From Chlamydiota bacterium (lineage in GTDB: Bacteria > Chlamydiota > Chlamydiia > Chlamydiales > SM23-39), in contig DAIDIZ010000065.1 of assembly GCA_027451585.1 (NCBI GenBank), positions 1 to 36,123 of the forward strand: a stretch of DNA of 36,123 nt, read 5' to 3'. Below, piece by piece: positions 25,167 to 33,465 of this stretch (positions are counted from its first letter, which is position 1; every line of letters begins with the position of its first letter). The translations under genes were made by a program, and so were the position numbers. Under the pieces are notes generated by a model. It saw nothing but the letters and a program-made list of their open reading frames with translations. It ran no database searches and had not been told where the DNA came from.

Positions 25167-27195
25167 CTAGGTCGAGGTGAAAGCTCACCCGATCGTCATT
25201 GCGAATGTGGCTATAGGAGAGGCGCGCCTTGAAAGAGGAGCTGATCCAGGTCGAAAGGTCGATTTTCACTTCTGTGTACGGTTTTTCATCAAGACGATAA
25301 AACCCTTGAATGGAGGAGATTTTGGCTTCCCACAAAGGATTGAACCGGATGAAGCATTGGGAGAGGAGCGTGACTCTTTGATCTGAAAGGGGAGAGAGGA
25401 GCAGCTCTGTTTCGGATCTTGTCACATCGAGGATAAAATTGTCGTGATCGGCCTTCCTCCAATCGTATTTTGATCGGTATCTCGCTTCAAAAGAGAGGGC
25501 CACGTTTTCGCTTACCGTCCAGAGGAGACGCGCTTTGGAAAAATCAAATAGGTCGTGCCGGATATTCCAGCAATTGTGAAACGAAAAATGGAGAGAGGGG
25601 AGTTTCCAGTCAAGAAGGAGATAAAGGCGGGGGATGAATTGCGGAATGGTCGGATCGGAGAAAAAAGCATTCGCATAGAGATCTGAGGAGAAAGAGGGCT
25701 CTTTGTTTTTCCGTTTGTGAGAAAAAAGGAGATTGCGAACTCCTACCTGGATCTGGTTGATCTTTTCATACCCATCGGCGATCGAGAAAATGAAGTGTTG
25801 ATCCGGAGGCGTTGTCGGTCGTGTGAGGGCATGGAAATGGGCATAAGGCTCGAGGATATGTTGATACCGCTCAAACCCCTTTCTTCCTCTTAAGAATAGA
25901 TCCCCACCGTAGTTTAGCCAACCCACGAGCCGAGGATTGTTGAGAGGACTGTTGCTGTAGAAAATTCCGTGGAGGCCGAAGAAGGGAGTCAAAGTGAGAG
26001 GTCCCATCGGCACGGGGCGTTGCCACTCATCGCTAATTTCTATCCGACCTGATCGAAAGGCTTTTAACGATTTCGCAAGCTGATCTGAGTAGGTAAAATC
26101 GACATAGGCCCCTTTTATCCCTAAGAAATGGTAAATGCCGGTGTGCCCGATCTCGTGAGGCAGAAGATGAAAATAAACGGTGGGGAGATCTTGTTTAATC
26201 GATTCAAACGGATTAACTCGGGGACGGATTTTAAGCGAGGTGAGAAATAATTTTTCTTGATGTCGCACATAAAAAAGGGTTTTTTGCGCTGTGCTTACCT
26301 CAAAATCATCGGGCTTGAATAAGGTTGGCATTCGGACATCGTTGTATTTATCCCAGGTGAGTGCAATCGATGTCTTGTCGTCATTTGCGCGCGCATGAAG
26401 AGCCCCTTGTAGTCGATAGCGGCGCATGGCTTCAGGCGCTGTTTCGAGTCGATTTTTCCCGAGATAACTGCGAGTAACGAAGGTGATGGGTTTCCCTTCT
26501 GGGAGATATTCAGTTTCTAAAGCTCCGCCCCACCCCGTGCTCCAGCGATACTCCAGTCTTCCATAGAGAGCAAAATCTTCCCATGAGTAGAGTTGGTAGC
26601 GGATGGCCCCCCGTGGGCCTTGCCCCTTATCCCAGTTTACTGTGTAGCGAAAGATCGGTTCCTTGAATTTCTTCAAATTGAGTTTAAAAGAGGGAAGCCA
26701 AAAAAGAGGGAATTTAAACAGGCGAAACCGAATCTTTTTTGCTTCGAAAAGATCGGTCGTTGTGACTCCTACTCGTTTTGCATGCAGATCCCAAGAGCTA
26801 TCCTTATTTTCACACGTAGTGATCGAGACATTTTTGACCTTATAACTCCCATCCTCTTTCAGATCGATCTGGTCTCCCCCGACAAACCACATGGCTGCCG
26901 CTGTTTTCCCATCGAAAATAGTTCCCATTTTCGTCAGAAAATCGTATTCGAGCTCACTGCCCACGTAGGCTTTCCCCTTGTACTGGATGAGGAGATCGCC
27001 TTCTGCCTCTACTTTATGGGCCTCTTTTTTGTGGATGTATTGGATGTGTTTCGCTTGGATCCGGAGGTCATCTCCTTGAATCACTCCGCCTTCGCTTGTG
27101 TGGACAATGCCATTTTGATAGGAGGGATTGCGCAGATCTACTGTGATCTCTTCCGCAAATAGAGATAAACAAAGGAAGGCGGGAAAAATTTTCAC
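25150..27195 (-). CDS. lptD: LptD/OstA-like outer membrane LPS-assembly protein
   Basis: 681 residues from a GTG that overlaps the stop of a 53-residue ORF (GTGA). A short signal peptide (MKIFPAFLCLSLFA) is followed by an OstA-type beta-jellyroll (~16-165: GGVIQGDDLRIQAKHIQYI, KVEAEGDLLIQYKG, CENKDSSWDLHAKRV), then a large barrel with alternating aromatic strands. LptD inserts lipopolysaccharide into the outer leaflet with LptE. It is shorter than E. coli LptD (~784) and ends KKQL with no terminal aromatic. The jellyroll is typical; whether the barrel is complete cannot be judged by eye. Expression is probably tied to the two tiny upstream ORFs. Confidence 0.85.
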   Translation of the reverse strand: MKIFPAFLCLSLFAEEITVDLRNPSYQNGIVHTSEGGVIQGDDLRIQAKHIQYIHKKEAHKVEAEGDLLIQYKGKAYVGSELEYDFLTKMGTIFDGKTAAAMWFVGGDQIDLKEDGSYKVKNVSITTCENKDSSWDLHAKRVGVTTTDLFEAKKIRFRLFKFPLFWLPSFKLNLKKFKEPIFRYTVNWDKGQGPRGAIRYQLYSWEDFALYGRLEYRWSTGWGGALETEYLPEGKPITFVTRSYLGKNRLETAPEAMRRYRLQGALHARANDDKTSIALTWDKYNDVRMPTLFKPDDFEVSTAQKTLFYVRHQEKLFLTSLKIRPRVNPFESIKQDLPTVYFHLLPHEIGHTGIYHFLGIKGAYVDFTYSDQLAKSLKAFRSGRIEISDEWQRPVPMGPLTLTPFFGLHGIFYSNSPLNNPRLVGWLNYGGDLFLRGRKGFERYQHILEPYAHFHALTRPTTPPDQHFIFSIADGYEKINQIQVGVRNLLFSHKRKNKEPSFSSDLYANAFFSDPTIPQFIPRLYLLLDWKLPSLHFSFHNCWNIRHDLFDFSKARLLWTVSENVALSFEARYRSKYDWRKADHDNFILDVTRSETELLLSPLSDQRVTLLSQCFIRFNPLWEAKISSIQGFYRLDEKPYTEVKIDLSTWISSSFKARLSYSHIRNDDRVSFHLDLVKKQL

Positions 27196-27353
27196 TGCCG
27201 AGGGTCCTGGTCCCGTTCCCAGATCTGTGCATTTTGTCTAACGAGATCGGATAAAGGAGAAGGGGATCTTGCTGGGGATACACGCTGTGCTTGTGTATGG
27301 GGCTGGGATCCTTGAGTGGGAGCGGGAGATCCTTGAGTAGAGGAAATGGTCAT
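27192..27353 (-). CDS. Tiny Ser/Pro/Gln-rich ORF coupled to lptD (53 aa)
   Basis: 53 codons plus TGA, shorter than usual gene-finder limits. ATG at 27353 with GAGGT about seven bases upstream, and the stop overlaps the lptD GTG start (GTGA). The peptide is polar: a heptad-like repeat TQGSPAP, TQGSQPH, TQAQ near the N-terminus, then a Ser/Pro stretch and DLVRQNAQIWERDQ at the end. There is no hydrophobic segment. The good ribosome-binding site and coupling argue for translation, either for its product or to tune lptD expression. No family recognised. Confidence 0.5.
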   Translation of the reverse strand: MTISSTQGSPAPTQGSQPHTQAQRVSPARSPSPLSDLVRQNAQIWERDQDPRQ

Positions 27354-27447
27354 AAAATACCTCGAATGATGGGGGCATTCTATAAAATCAACCGATTTAA
27401 ATGACAGACAACTGTTGCCCTCATAAGGATTGACCGCTTCAGAGGGT

Positions 27448-27588
27448 TTAGTTCAGACCCGAAGGGAATACCCGGTCTTGGGGAGTTGAAGGAACGGAGG
27501 GTTCCAGAGATTGAGGTTCTGTAGGAGGACCACTCTCTTCAGGAGGTAAAGGGGACTTGTCTGGGCGTTGAATCGGTCGAATAGCCAT
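27448..27588 (-). CDS. Tiny Pro-rich ORF upstream of lptD (46 aa)
   Basis: 46 codons plus TAA. ATG at 27588 with GGAG 11 bases upstream (TTTGGAGAG). The peptide is Pro/Ser/Glu-rich (KSPLPPEESGPPTEPQ, then EPSVPSTPQDRV) with no hydrophobic segment. It precedes the 53-residue ORF by 94 bases on the same strand, and both share a low-complexity Pro/Ser character, so they may be a small paired unit ahead of lptD. It could be an artefact, but the ribosome-binding site is in its favour. Not recognised. Confidence 0.35.
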   Translation of the reverse strand: MAIRPIQRPDKSPLPPEESGPPTEPQSLEPSVPSTPQDRVFPSGLN

Positions 27589-27690
27589 TTAGTCGTTCTC
27601 TCCAAATAAAAATTTTTTGCTCAGTTTATTCACTTATATGAATTAAGTGTAGTAGCAAAAATTTTTTTAAAAGCATGAGACCGTTCACTG

Positions 27691-27756
27691 GCAATTTAAA
27701 ATTGCGCCGGCGACCAGGCCGCATTCCCATCGACTTTGGAATCATTTCCTGTATAA
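27691..27756. repeat. Palindrome and dispersed motif in the gap upstream of fabH
   Basis: GCAATTTAAAATTGC (27691-27705) is a perfect palindrome, followed by CGCCGGCG (27705-27712), both enclosed by CTGG...CCAG. Copy 2 of the dispersed motif CGACTTTGGAATCATTTCC... lies at 27731-27756. The 27589-27817 gap otherwise contains an AT-rich stretch next to the tiny-ORF start and no further ORF that I can support. Confidence 0.6.
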
Positions 27757-27759
27757 CAC

Positions 27760-27788
27760 TTGGGGATAAAAGGGGAATCGGGTAGACT
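27760..27788 (+). promoter_or_regulatory. Candidate promoter of the fab operon
   Basis: TTGGGG (27760-27765), 17-base spacer, TAGACT (27783-27788), 29 bases ahead of the fabH ATG. No clear ribosome-binding site follows before ATG at 27818. Consensus match only. Confidence 0.4.
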
Positions 27789-27817
27789 GGACCCCAAATT
27801 TATAGATCATTCAAAAA

Positions 27818-28810
27818 ATGAATCGTAAAGCTAAAATTATTGGTACTGGATCCTATTTGCCGGAGAGGATCCTCTCGAATCAAGATCTCGAAAAAATGGT
27901 CGAGACCTCTGATGAGTGGATTGTATCGCGCACCGGAATGAAAGAGCGCCGTTTAGCACGGGAGGATGAGTTTACCTCGGATATGGGGGCAAAAGCTGCT
28001 CTCGCAGCTTTGAAGGACTCAGGTTTGTCTCCTCAAGATATTGATTTCATTCTCGTTGCAACCACAACTCCTGATTACCCTTTTCCGAGCACCGCTTGCC
28101 TCATCCAGCAGCAAATTGGAGCCAAGCAGGCAGCAGGTCTTGACGTGCAGGCGGCTTGCACAGGATTTATTTACGCTCTTTCGATTGCCAAAGCATTCGT
28201 TGAGACGGGGGCTTACAAGAATATTTTGATTGTGGCGGCAGAAAAGCTTTCGGCAGTCACCAATTACAAGGATCGTTCGACCTGCATCTTGTTTGGAGAT
28301 GGGGCTGGAGCTTGTATTGTCTCTTCAACTGGCAAGGGGCTTGGGATTGAGTGTGTCGAGCTAGGTTGTGACGGAGAGCAAGCCAACCTATTGATGATGC
28401 CAGCCGGAGGAACGAGATGTCCTGCCTCGAAGGAAACGGTCGAAAATGGTCTCCACTATATCAAAATGGCTGGAAACGAGGTGTTCAAGCACGCAGTCCG
28501 TAGAATGGAGGCTGCATGCAAAGAGTGTTTAGAGGCAGCCGGCAGTTCTGAAGAGAAAGTGACGTATCTCATCCCTCACCAGGCCAATATGAGGATCATT
28601 GACGCGATCGCGAAACGCTTTGAGCATTTGCCTCCCGAAAGAGTGTTCAAAACCGTGCAAAAGTATGGCAATACGGCTGCCTCTTCGGTAGCGATTGCAT
28701 TAGACGAGCTTGCGAAAACCTATGTCATCCAACAAGACGACCAAATTTTGCTCACTGCTTTCGGGGGTGGATTGACTTGGGGGGCAGCTTTATTGAGTGG
28801 TCGAAAATGA
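27818..28810 (+). CDS. fabH: 3-oxoacyl-ACP synthase III (KAS III)
   Basis: 330 residues. FabH condenses acetyl-CoA with malonyl-ACP to start fatty-acid synthesis. The catalytic triad is in place: Cys114 (QAACTGF), His254 (PHQANMR) and Asn285 (KYGNTAASS), with the GFGGGLTWG-type C-terminal motif as AFGGGLTWGAALL. Its stop overlaps fabD (ATGA). First gene of a four-gene operon in the standard chlamydial order fabH-fabD-fabG-acpP. The ATG lacks an obvious Shine-Dalgarno sequence. Confidence 0.98.
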   Translation: MNRKAKIIGTGSYLPERILSNQDLEKMVETSDEWIVSRTGMKERRLAREDEFTSDMGAKAALAALKDSGLSPQDIDFILVATTTPDYPFPSTACLIQQQIGAKQAAGLDVQAACTGFIYALSIAKAFVETGAYKNILIVAAEKLSAVTNYKDRSTCILFGDGAGACIVSSTGKGLGIECVELGCDGEQANLLMMPAGGTRCPASKETVENGLHYIKMAGNEVFKHAVRRMEAACKECLEAAGSSEEKVTYLIPHQANMRIIDAIAKRFEHLPPERVFKTVQKYGNTAASSVAIALDELAKTYVIQQDDQILLTAFGGGLTWGAALLSGRK

Positions 28811-29751
28811 AAAGAAAAATCGCGTTTATCTTCCCCGGTCAAGGGGCTCAATATGTGGGGATGGGCAAAGATTTTGCAGCCGCTTTCCCCGTTGCTAAAG
28901 AGACGTTCCAAGAAGCCGATGAGCTTCTCCATATGCCGCTCTCTCGGATCATTTTTGAAGGACCCGAAGAGCTCCTCGTGCAGACCAAACACAGTCAACT
29001 TGCGATTCTGGTCACCAGTTTTGCATTTCTTCGCGTTTTACAAAATCAACTCACTGACCTCACCCCCTTTGTTTGCGCGGGACTGAGCCTGGGAGAATAC
29101 ACAGCATTGCTCAGTTCTCAGAAAATCGGATTTGCTGAAGTTCTCTCTCTTGTTCAGAAAAGGGCCCAGTTTATGCAAGAGGCTTGTGAAAAGATGAGCG
29201 GGACGATGGCTGCTATTTTAGGTCTTGAGGGACACCAAGTTGAAGAGGGGCTAAGAGGGATCCCGGGTGTTTGGGTTGCCAATTACAATTGCCCAGGACA
29301 AGTAGTCATTTCGGGAACGAAAGAAGGGGTGGAGAAAGGGGGAGAAGCGTTAAAGGCAAAGGGGGCCAAACGGGTCCTTCCTTTGAGTGTTTCTGGGGCT
29401 TTTCATAGCCCGCTCATGGAACTTGCTCAAACTTCTTTACAACCCTATATCGAACAGACCCCCCTTAGAGACTCTCCGAGTGCTCTTGTGATGAATGTCT
29501 CTGGACAGGTTGTCGAATCAAAAGAAGAGATCCGGAAACATCTCATCTCTCAAGTAACTCAATCAGTGCGTTGGGAACATGGGATCCGAGCCATCGACCA
29601 AAGAGGATGCGATCTTTATCTCGAGATTGGTTGTGGAAAAACCCTTTCAGGAATGAATCGAAAGATCGGTGTTAAAGGGATCACACTTTCTCTGGAAAAA
29701 GTAGCCGATTTAGAACTGATCGCAAAAGAGGCCGCAACATGCAATTGTTAA
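28807..29751 (+). CDS. fabD: Malonyl-CoA:ACP transacylase
   Basis: 314 residues from the ATG at 28807 overlapping the fabH stop; the open frame extends to a TTG at 28777 inside fabH and is not used. FabD moves malonyl from CoA to ACP. Seen are FPGQGAQ at 9-15, the nucleophile Ser94 in GLSLGEYTA (Leu where E. coli has His, a variant also known in other bacteria), and catalytic His200 in SGAFHSPLM. Its end overlaps fabG by 13 bases. Confidence 0.97.
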   Translation: MKRKIAFIFPGQGAQYVGMGKDFAAAFPVAKETFQEADELLHMPLSRIIFEGPEELLVQTKHSQLAILVTSFAFLRVLQNQLTDLTPFVCAGLSLGEYTALLSSQKIGFAEVLSLVQKRAQFMQEACEKMSGTMAAILGLEGHQVEEGLRGIPGVWVANYNCPGQVVISGTKEGVEKGGEALKAKGAKRVLPLSVSGAFHSPLMELAQTSLQPYIEQTPLRDSPSALVMNVSGQVVESKEEIRKHLISQVTQSVRWEHGIRAIDQRGCDLYLEIGCGKTLSGMNRKIGVKGITLSLEKVADLELIAKEAATCNC

Positions 29752-30494
29752 AAGGAAAGACCGCTCTCATCACAGGAGGAACGGCGGGCATCGGAAAGGC
29801 GATTGCTCTTTTGTTCGCACGACAAGGCGCTGATGTTGCCATTTTTGGAACGAATGGCGAAAGAGCGGTTCAGGCAGTCCTCGAAATGGAAACCCATCGA
29901 CTGACTTCCGAGCAAAAATTCTTGAGCTTTCTTGTCGATGTTGCAAAAACAGCCGAAGCGGAACAAGCGATCCAACAAGTTATCTCGGCATTTGGTAAGG
30001 TGGATATCCTCGTCAATAACGCCGGCATCACCCGCGATAATCTCCTCATGCGGATGACGGAAGAAGATTGGGATGATGTGATGCGAGTCAATCTCAAGTC
30101 GGTATATAACATGTGCAGGCCTCTTTCTCGCATCATGATGAAAGCCAAATCGGGTTCGATCATCAACATCTCCTCTGTGATTGGTCTTACGGGAAATGCG
30201 GGGCAAACCAACTACGCCGCATCCAAAGCGGGGATGATTGGCTTTACCAAGTCGCTTGCCAAAGAGCTTTCCAGCCGTGGTGTTCGAGCGAACTGTATTG
30301 CGCCCGGATACATCGAGACCCAAATGACAGAAGTTCTTCCCCCTCAAGTGAAGGAGGGAATTTTAACAAAAATACCACTTGCTCGAATTGGGCAGCCCGG
30401 GGATATTGCCCAGGCAGCTCTATTTTTAGGCAGTGACATGTCCAATTACATCACGGGACAAGTTCTCCCGGTAGATGGCGGCATGGTGATGTAA
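29739..30494 (+). CDS. fabG: 3-oxoacyl-ACP reductase
   Basis: 251 residues. NADPH-dependent reduction of 3-ketoacyl-ACP, a short-chain dehydrogenase. Motifs are TGGTAGIG at 12-19 (cofactor), NNAG at 93-96, catalytic Ser146 (NISSVIG), Tyr159 and Lys163 (YAASKAG), and the LPVDGGMVM end. Starts inside the last codons of fabD, and acpP follows after 18 bases. Confidence 0.98.
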   Translation: MQLLKGKTALITGGTAGIGKAIALLFARQGADVAIFGTNGERAVQAVLEMETHRLTSEQKFLSFLVDVAKTAEAEQAIQQVISAFGKVDILVNNAGITRDNLLMRMTEEDWDDVMRVNLKSVYNMCRPLSRIMMKAKSGSIINISSVIGLTGNAGQTNYAASKAGMIGFTKSLAKELSSRGVRANCIAPGYIETQMTEVLPPQVKEGILTKIPLARIGQPGDIAQAALFLGSDMSNYITGQVLPVDGGMVM

Positions 30495-30512
30495 CTCAAA
30501 AAAAAGGAAATT

Positions 30513-30752
30513 ATGTCTGTACAACAGGAAGTCATTGATATTATTGTAGAACAGCTCGGAGTCGACGCGGCAGACGTCACCTCAGAGAAATCATTCATCG
30601 AAGATTTGAACGCTGATTCACTCGATCTCACAGAGTTAATCATGACTTTTGAAGAGCGATTTGGTTTTGAGATCTCTGAAGAAGATGCAGAGAAACTCAA
30701 GACCGTTTCCGATGTAGTTCAATACATCGAACGACGCAAAGTCAACGCCTAA
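30513..30752 (+). CDS. acpP: Acyl carrier protein
   Basis: 79 residues, acidic. Carries growing acyl chains on a phosphopantetheine attached to Ser36 in the [12 protein letters not shown] motif. The four-helix pattern with [11 protein letters not shown] and [21 protein letters not shown] is typical. ATG has AAGGAAA upstream. It ends the fab operon; a dispersed motif and a 12-bp hairpin follow. Confidence 0.98.
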   Translation: MSVQQEVIDIIVEQLGVDAADVTSEKSFIEDLNADSLDLTELIMTFEERFGFEISEEDAEKLKTVSDVVQYIERRKVNA

Positions 30753-30808
30753 TTTGGTATCATTTCAGTATAACGCAAAGAGAACAGAAAATACCCGTTC
30801 TCTTTGCG
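30753..30808. terminator. Bidirectional hairpin between acpP and recD2, with dispersed motif copy 3
   Basis: CGCAAAGAGAAC (30774-30785) pairs perfectly with GTTCTCTTTGCG (30797-30808) around an 11-base loop in the 63-base gap between convergent acpP and recD2. Just before it, 30753-30774 (TTTGGTATCATTTCAGTATAAC) is a variant of the dispersed motif seen at 16243 and 27731. Confidence 0.75.
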
Positions 30809-30815
30809 CTTGTCT

Positions 30816-32957
30816 CTATTGCCCTTTAAGAGCCTTTTCCAGCCCTGTGAATCGCTTGTGGACCTGATCGTTATGAATGGCGATTGCAATTGCCTTCTTT
30901 GTTCCGACCAGATACACCTGCTTTTTCCCTCGCGTCACTCCCGTATAGAGCAAGTTGCGATGGAGGAGCTTGAAGTGAGAAGTATGGACTGGCATTACAA
31001 TGCAAGGACATTCGCTGCCTTGGTACTTGTGGACAGAAGTGGCATACGCTAAGAGGAGCTCATCGAGTTCGGAGAAATTGTATTCGATGATTCTTCCGTC
31101 AAAAGAGACCGTGAGGAGCTGCTCTCTTGGATTGATTTCCTCAATGCGTCCAATATCTCCGTTGCTGATCCCCTTATCATAGTTATTTCGGATCTGCATC
31201 ACCTTGTCCTTCACGAGGAACTTTCTGCCAGCTCGAAAGAGAGGGGCAGCGCTTGGATTGAGGAGCGTTTGTAAGACATCGTTGAGTAATTCTGTTCCAA
31301 TCACCCCTTTTTTCATTGGAGAGAGAACCTGGATCTCTTCGATCCGATCAAAGCCCCATTTTTCTGGGATTGTTTTCCCGACAAGTTCCAGAATAATCTG
31401 TTGGATTGCGTCAGGTGTTTCGGCTTCGATGAAGTGAAAATCGCTTTCTTCCGCGGTAGAGAGAGACGGGAATTCTCCCTGGTTAATCCGGTGGGCATTA
31501 GTGATGATTTTCGATCCCTTGGCTTGGCGAAAGATTTCAGTAAGTCTTGTGACGGGAATTTTTCCCGACTGGATGATGTCGCGCAATACAGTTCCGGGCC
31601 CTACGCTTGGTAGCTGATCCACATCTCCCACAAACAAGACTCTCGCGCCACTTGGAATGGCTCTGAGCAAAGAGAAGAGAAGCGACGTATCGATCATGCT
31701 CGCCTCATCGATAATGATCAGATCGCATTTGACAGGATTGTCTTTTCCTCGTTTAAAGCCCCCTGAAGAGAAATCCATCTCCAAGAGCGAATGGATCGTA
31801 ACGGCTCTGCGATGGGTGATCTGTGACATCCGTTTAGCAGCTCGTCCCGTGGGAGCGGCCAGTACGATTTGATCAGTCAACTTATCGGAGACCCGCAAAA
31901 TCGCATTGGTGATGGTGCTTTTGCCAGTTCCTGGGCCCCCTGTGATGATGTGGACCTTGTCAGTGAGCGCTTTCATGATCGCTTCTCTTTGTTGCGACGC
32001 AAACTCGATCCCCAGCTTTTCTTCAACCCAAGTGGCCGCTTTCAGTGCATCAATGGATCTCACCACCTGAGGACTCTCTTTGAGACGCAGCAGATCTTTT
32101 ACAATCCCCATCTCAAACGAGTCGAACACTTTGAGCCAAATGAACTCCCCCTTTTTGACCAAGAAATTTTTCAAAATGAGAGACTGGACCTCAGCTTCGA
32201 TTAGCTCGACTGCCACATCCAACATCTCTTTAGCATACGGCAGGAAATCGGTGAGCGGATAGCATGTATGCCCCTCATTGGATAGTTCCCATAAAACGAA
32301 TTCGATGCCAGCTGCAATCCGTTCAGAAGAGTGGAGAGTGAATCCCAATTTGAGGGCAATCCCATCAGCCGTTTTGAAGCCGATTCCAAAAATATCTTTG
32401 GCCAGTTTGTACGGGTTTTCTTTCACCTTTTCGATGCTTTGATCGCCATAGGCCTTGTAAATTCTCTGTGCATAGGCAGGGCTTGCTCCGTGGGCTCGTA
32501 AAAAGATCATCACATCGCGAATCGATTTTTGCGCCTTCCAGCACTCGACCAGGCTATCGAGCTTCTTTTCTCCCAGGCCCGGGATATCGAGGAGCTTGTG
32601 AGGAGTCTGATCGATGACAGAGAGAGTTCCTGCCCCAAATCGATCCACAATTTTTTTAGCAAAGACGGGTCCGATTCCCTTGACAAGACCCGACTCGAGA
32701 TACTTTTGGATCCCTACCACGTCATTGGGCATCTCGACGGTATAGTCCTTCACCTCGAACTGCCGGCCATGATTTGGGTGGATTTTCCACACCCCCTTGC
32801 AGGCGACCGTCTCCCCCGGTTGGAGCGAGGCCAAATAACCCACGATGATCGTTAGCTCCCGCTTTTCCGATTCTTTCAGCCGGGCAACGGTGAAACCATT
32901 TTCCGGTTGGGTGTAGACGATGGCTTCGACGTGACCTGTTAACGACTCTTCATTCAT
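30816..32957 (-). CDS. recD2: RecD2-type DNA helicase
   Basis: 713 residues. Superfamily 1B 5'-3' helicase of the RecD2/TraA kind found in bacteria without RecBC partners, involved in replication stress and repair. The N-terminal part (~1-300) holds the OB-like and helix-hairpin-helix region (VKGIGPVFAKKIVDRFG, LLDIPGLGEKKLDSL). Helicase motifs are GGPGTGKST at 340-348 (Walker A), DEAS at 417-420 (Walker B), GDVDQLPSVGPG (motif III), and ATSVHKYQGSECP near the C-terminus. Convergent with the fab operon and divergent from the tRNA gene. Confidence 0.96.
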   Translation of the reverse strand: MNEESLTGHVEAIVYTQPENGFTVARLKESEKRELTIIVGYLASLQPGETVACKGVWKIHPNHGRQFEVKDYTVEMPNDVVGIQKYLESGLVKGIGPVFAKKIVDRFGAGTLSVIDQTPHKLLDIPGLGEKKLDSLVECWKAQKSIRDVMIFLRAHGASPAYAQRIYKAYGDQSIEKVKENPYKLAKDIFGIGFKTADGIALKLGFTLHSSERIAAGIEFVLWELSNEGHTCYPLTDFLPYAKEMLDVAVELIEAEVQSLILKNFLVKKGEFIWLKVFDSFEMGIVKDLLRLKESPQVVRSIDALKAATWVEEKLGIEFASQQREAIMKALTDKVHIITGGPGTGKSTITNAILRVSDKLTDQIVLAAPTGRAAKRMSQITHRRAVTIHSLLEMDFSSGGFKRGKDNPVKCDLIIIDEASMIDTSLLFSLLRAIPSGARVLFVGDVDQLPSVGPGTVLRDIIQSGKIPVTRLTEIFRQAKGSKIITNAHRINQGEFPSLSTAEESDFHFIEAETPDAIQQIILELVGKTIPEKWGFDRIEEIQVLSPMKKGVIGTELLNDVLQTLLNPSAAPLFRAGRKFLVKDKVMQIRNNYDKGISNGDIGRIEEINPREQLLTVSFDGRIIEYNFSELDELLLAYATSVHKYQGSECPCIVMPVHTSHFKLLHRNLLYTGVTRGKKQVYLVGTKKAIAIAIHNDQVHKRFTGLEKALKGQ

Positions 32958-33012
32958 GTAAGCTCAGAGAGTACCAAGAGGGAGCCTTCTCTCTCAAGAA
33001 TTAATTAATCTC

Positions 33013-33042
33013 TTGAAGCAGAATTGGAGAAAAGAGTAAGAT
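33013..33042 (+). promoter_or_regulatory. Promoter of tRNA-Asn
   Basis: TTGAAG (33013-33018), 18-base spacer, TAAGAT (33037-33042), 16 bases before the 5' end of the tRNA. Distance and consensus fit a stable-RNA promoter. Confidence 0.5.
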
Positions 33043-33058
33043 GAATCCTCTTTCTTAT

Positions 33059-33130
33059 TCCGGGTTAGCTCAGCGGTAGAGCAGTGGACTGTTAATCCAT
33101 TGGTCGCAAGTTCGAATCTTGCACCCGGAG
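33059..33130 (+). tRNA. tRNA-Asn (GTT)
   Basis: Acceptor arm TCCGGGT (33059-33065) pairs with ACCCGGA (33123-33129), discriminator G at 33130. The D arm is GCTC-AGCGGTA-GAGC; the anticodon stem TGGA/TCCA encloses CT-GTT-AA with anticodon GTT at 33091-33093; the T arm GCAAG-TTCGAAT-CTTGC is perfect. G73 is usual for Asn. CCA is not encoded. The tRNA is directly followed by an integrase module, so its 3' half is a likely attachment site. Confidence 0.97.
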
Positions 33131-33197
33131 ATTCTTCCCATCTTTCCTAAATAGCTCTGGTACAACAAACTTCAAGCCAGAGGTCCTTATGTTCAAA

Positions 33198-33337
33198 TTC
33201 CGCAAAGTGCAAATTTTCCGCACTTTTTCCGCAAATGACTGGAACCATCCAGAATCAAAACATTTCGTTACCCTAACTCTTGATCCACAGTCCAAAACGG
33301 CGCCAAGTTTTTCCTCAAATGCGGAAAAAATGCGTAA
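33198..33337. repeat. Cluster of TTCCGCA iterons between tRNA-Asn and the integrase
   Basis: Direct copies of TTCCGCA at 33198-33204, 33216-33222 and 33227-33233, an inverted copy TGCGGAA at 33320-33326, and a near copy TGCGTAA at 33331-33337. An inverted repeat AAAGTGC / GCACTTT (33204-33210, 33220-33226) overlaps the first two. The rest of the 335-base gap 33131-33465 has no ORF I can support. The sites could bind the integrase or a directionality factor. Confidence 0.55.
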
Positions 33338-33465
33338 ATTCGAATCTCAAGGTATCGAAGAGAACTGATTAGCAATGACAAGAACAGCTGGGAGCAACGG
33401 ATTACTTATCCTATTCCCAAGTTTTCCTAAATGTTTTACAATTCAAATTTTGGTTCCAATAGATT

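Noticed and set aside
26593-27162. 189-residue plus-strand ORF opposite lptD
   Set aside because: Completely antisense to the lptD jellyroll region; no start signals.
29748-30347. 199-residue minus-strand ORF opposite fabG
   Set aside because: Antisense to a clear fabG with all catalytic motifs; no ribosome-binding site or family resemblance.
33092-33295. 67-residue minus-strand ORF ending in a VQDSNLRPMD-like tail
   Set aside because: Its end is antisense to tRNA-Asn, a well-known source of spurious proteins with this tail. No ribosome-binding site.
33339-33348. TTCGAATCT near the integrase as a duplicated attachment site
   Set aside because: Only nine bases match the tRNA-Asn T-loop and the match does not continue into the acceptor arm; likely chance.
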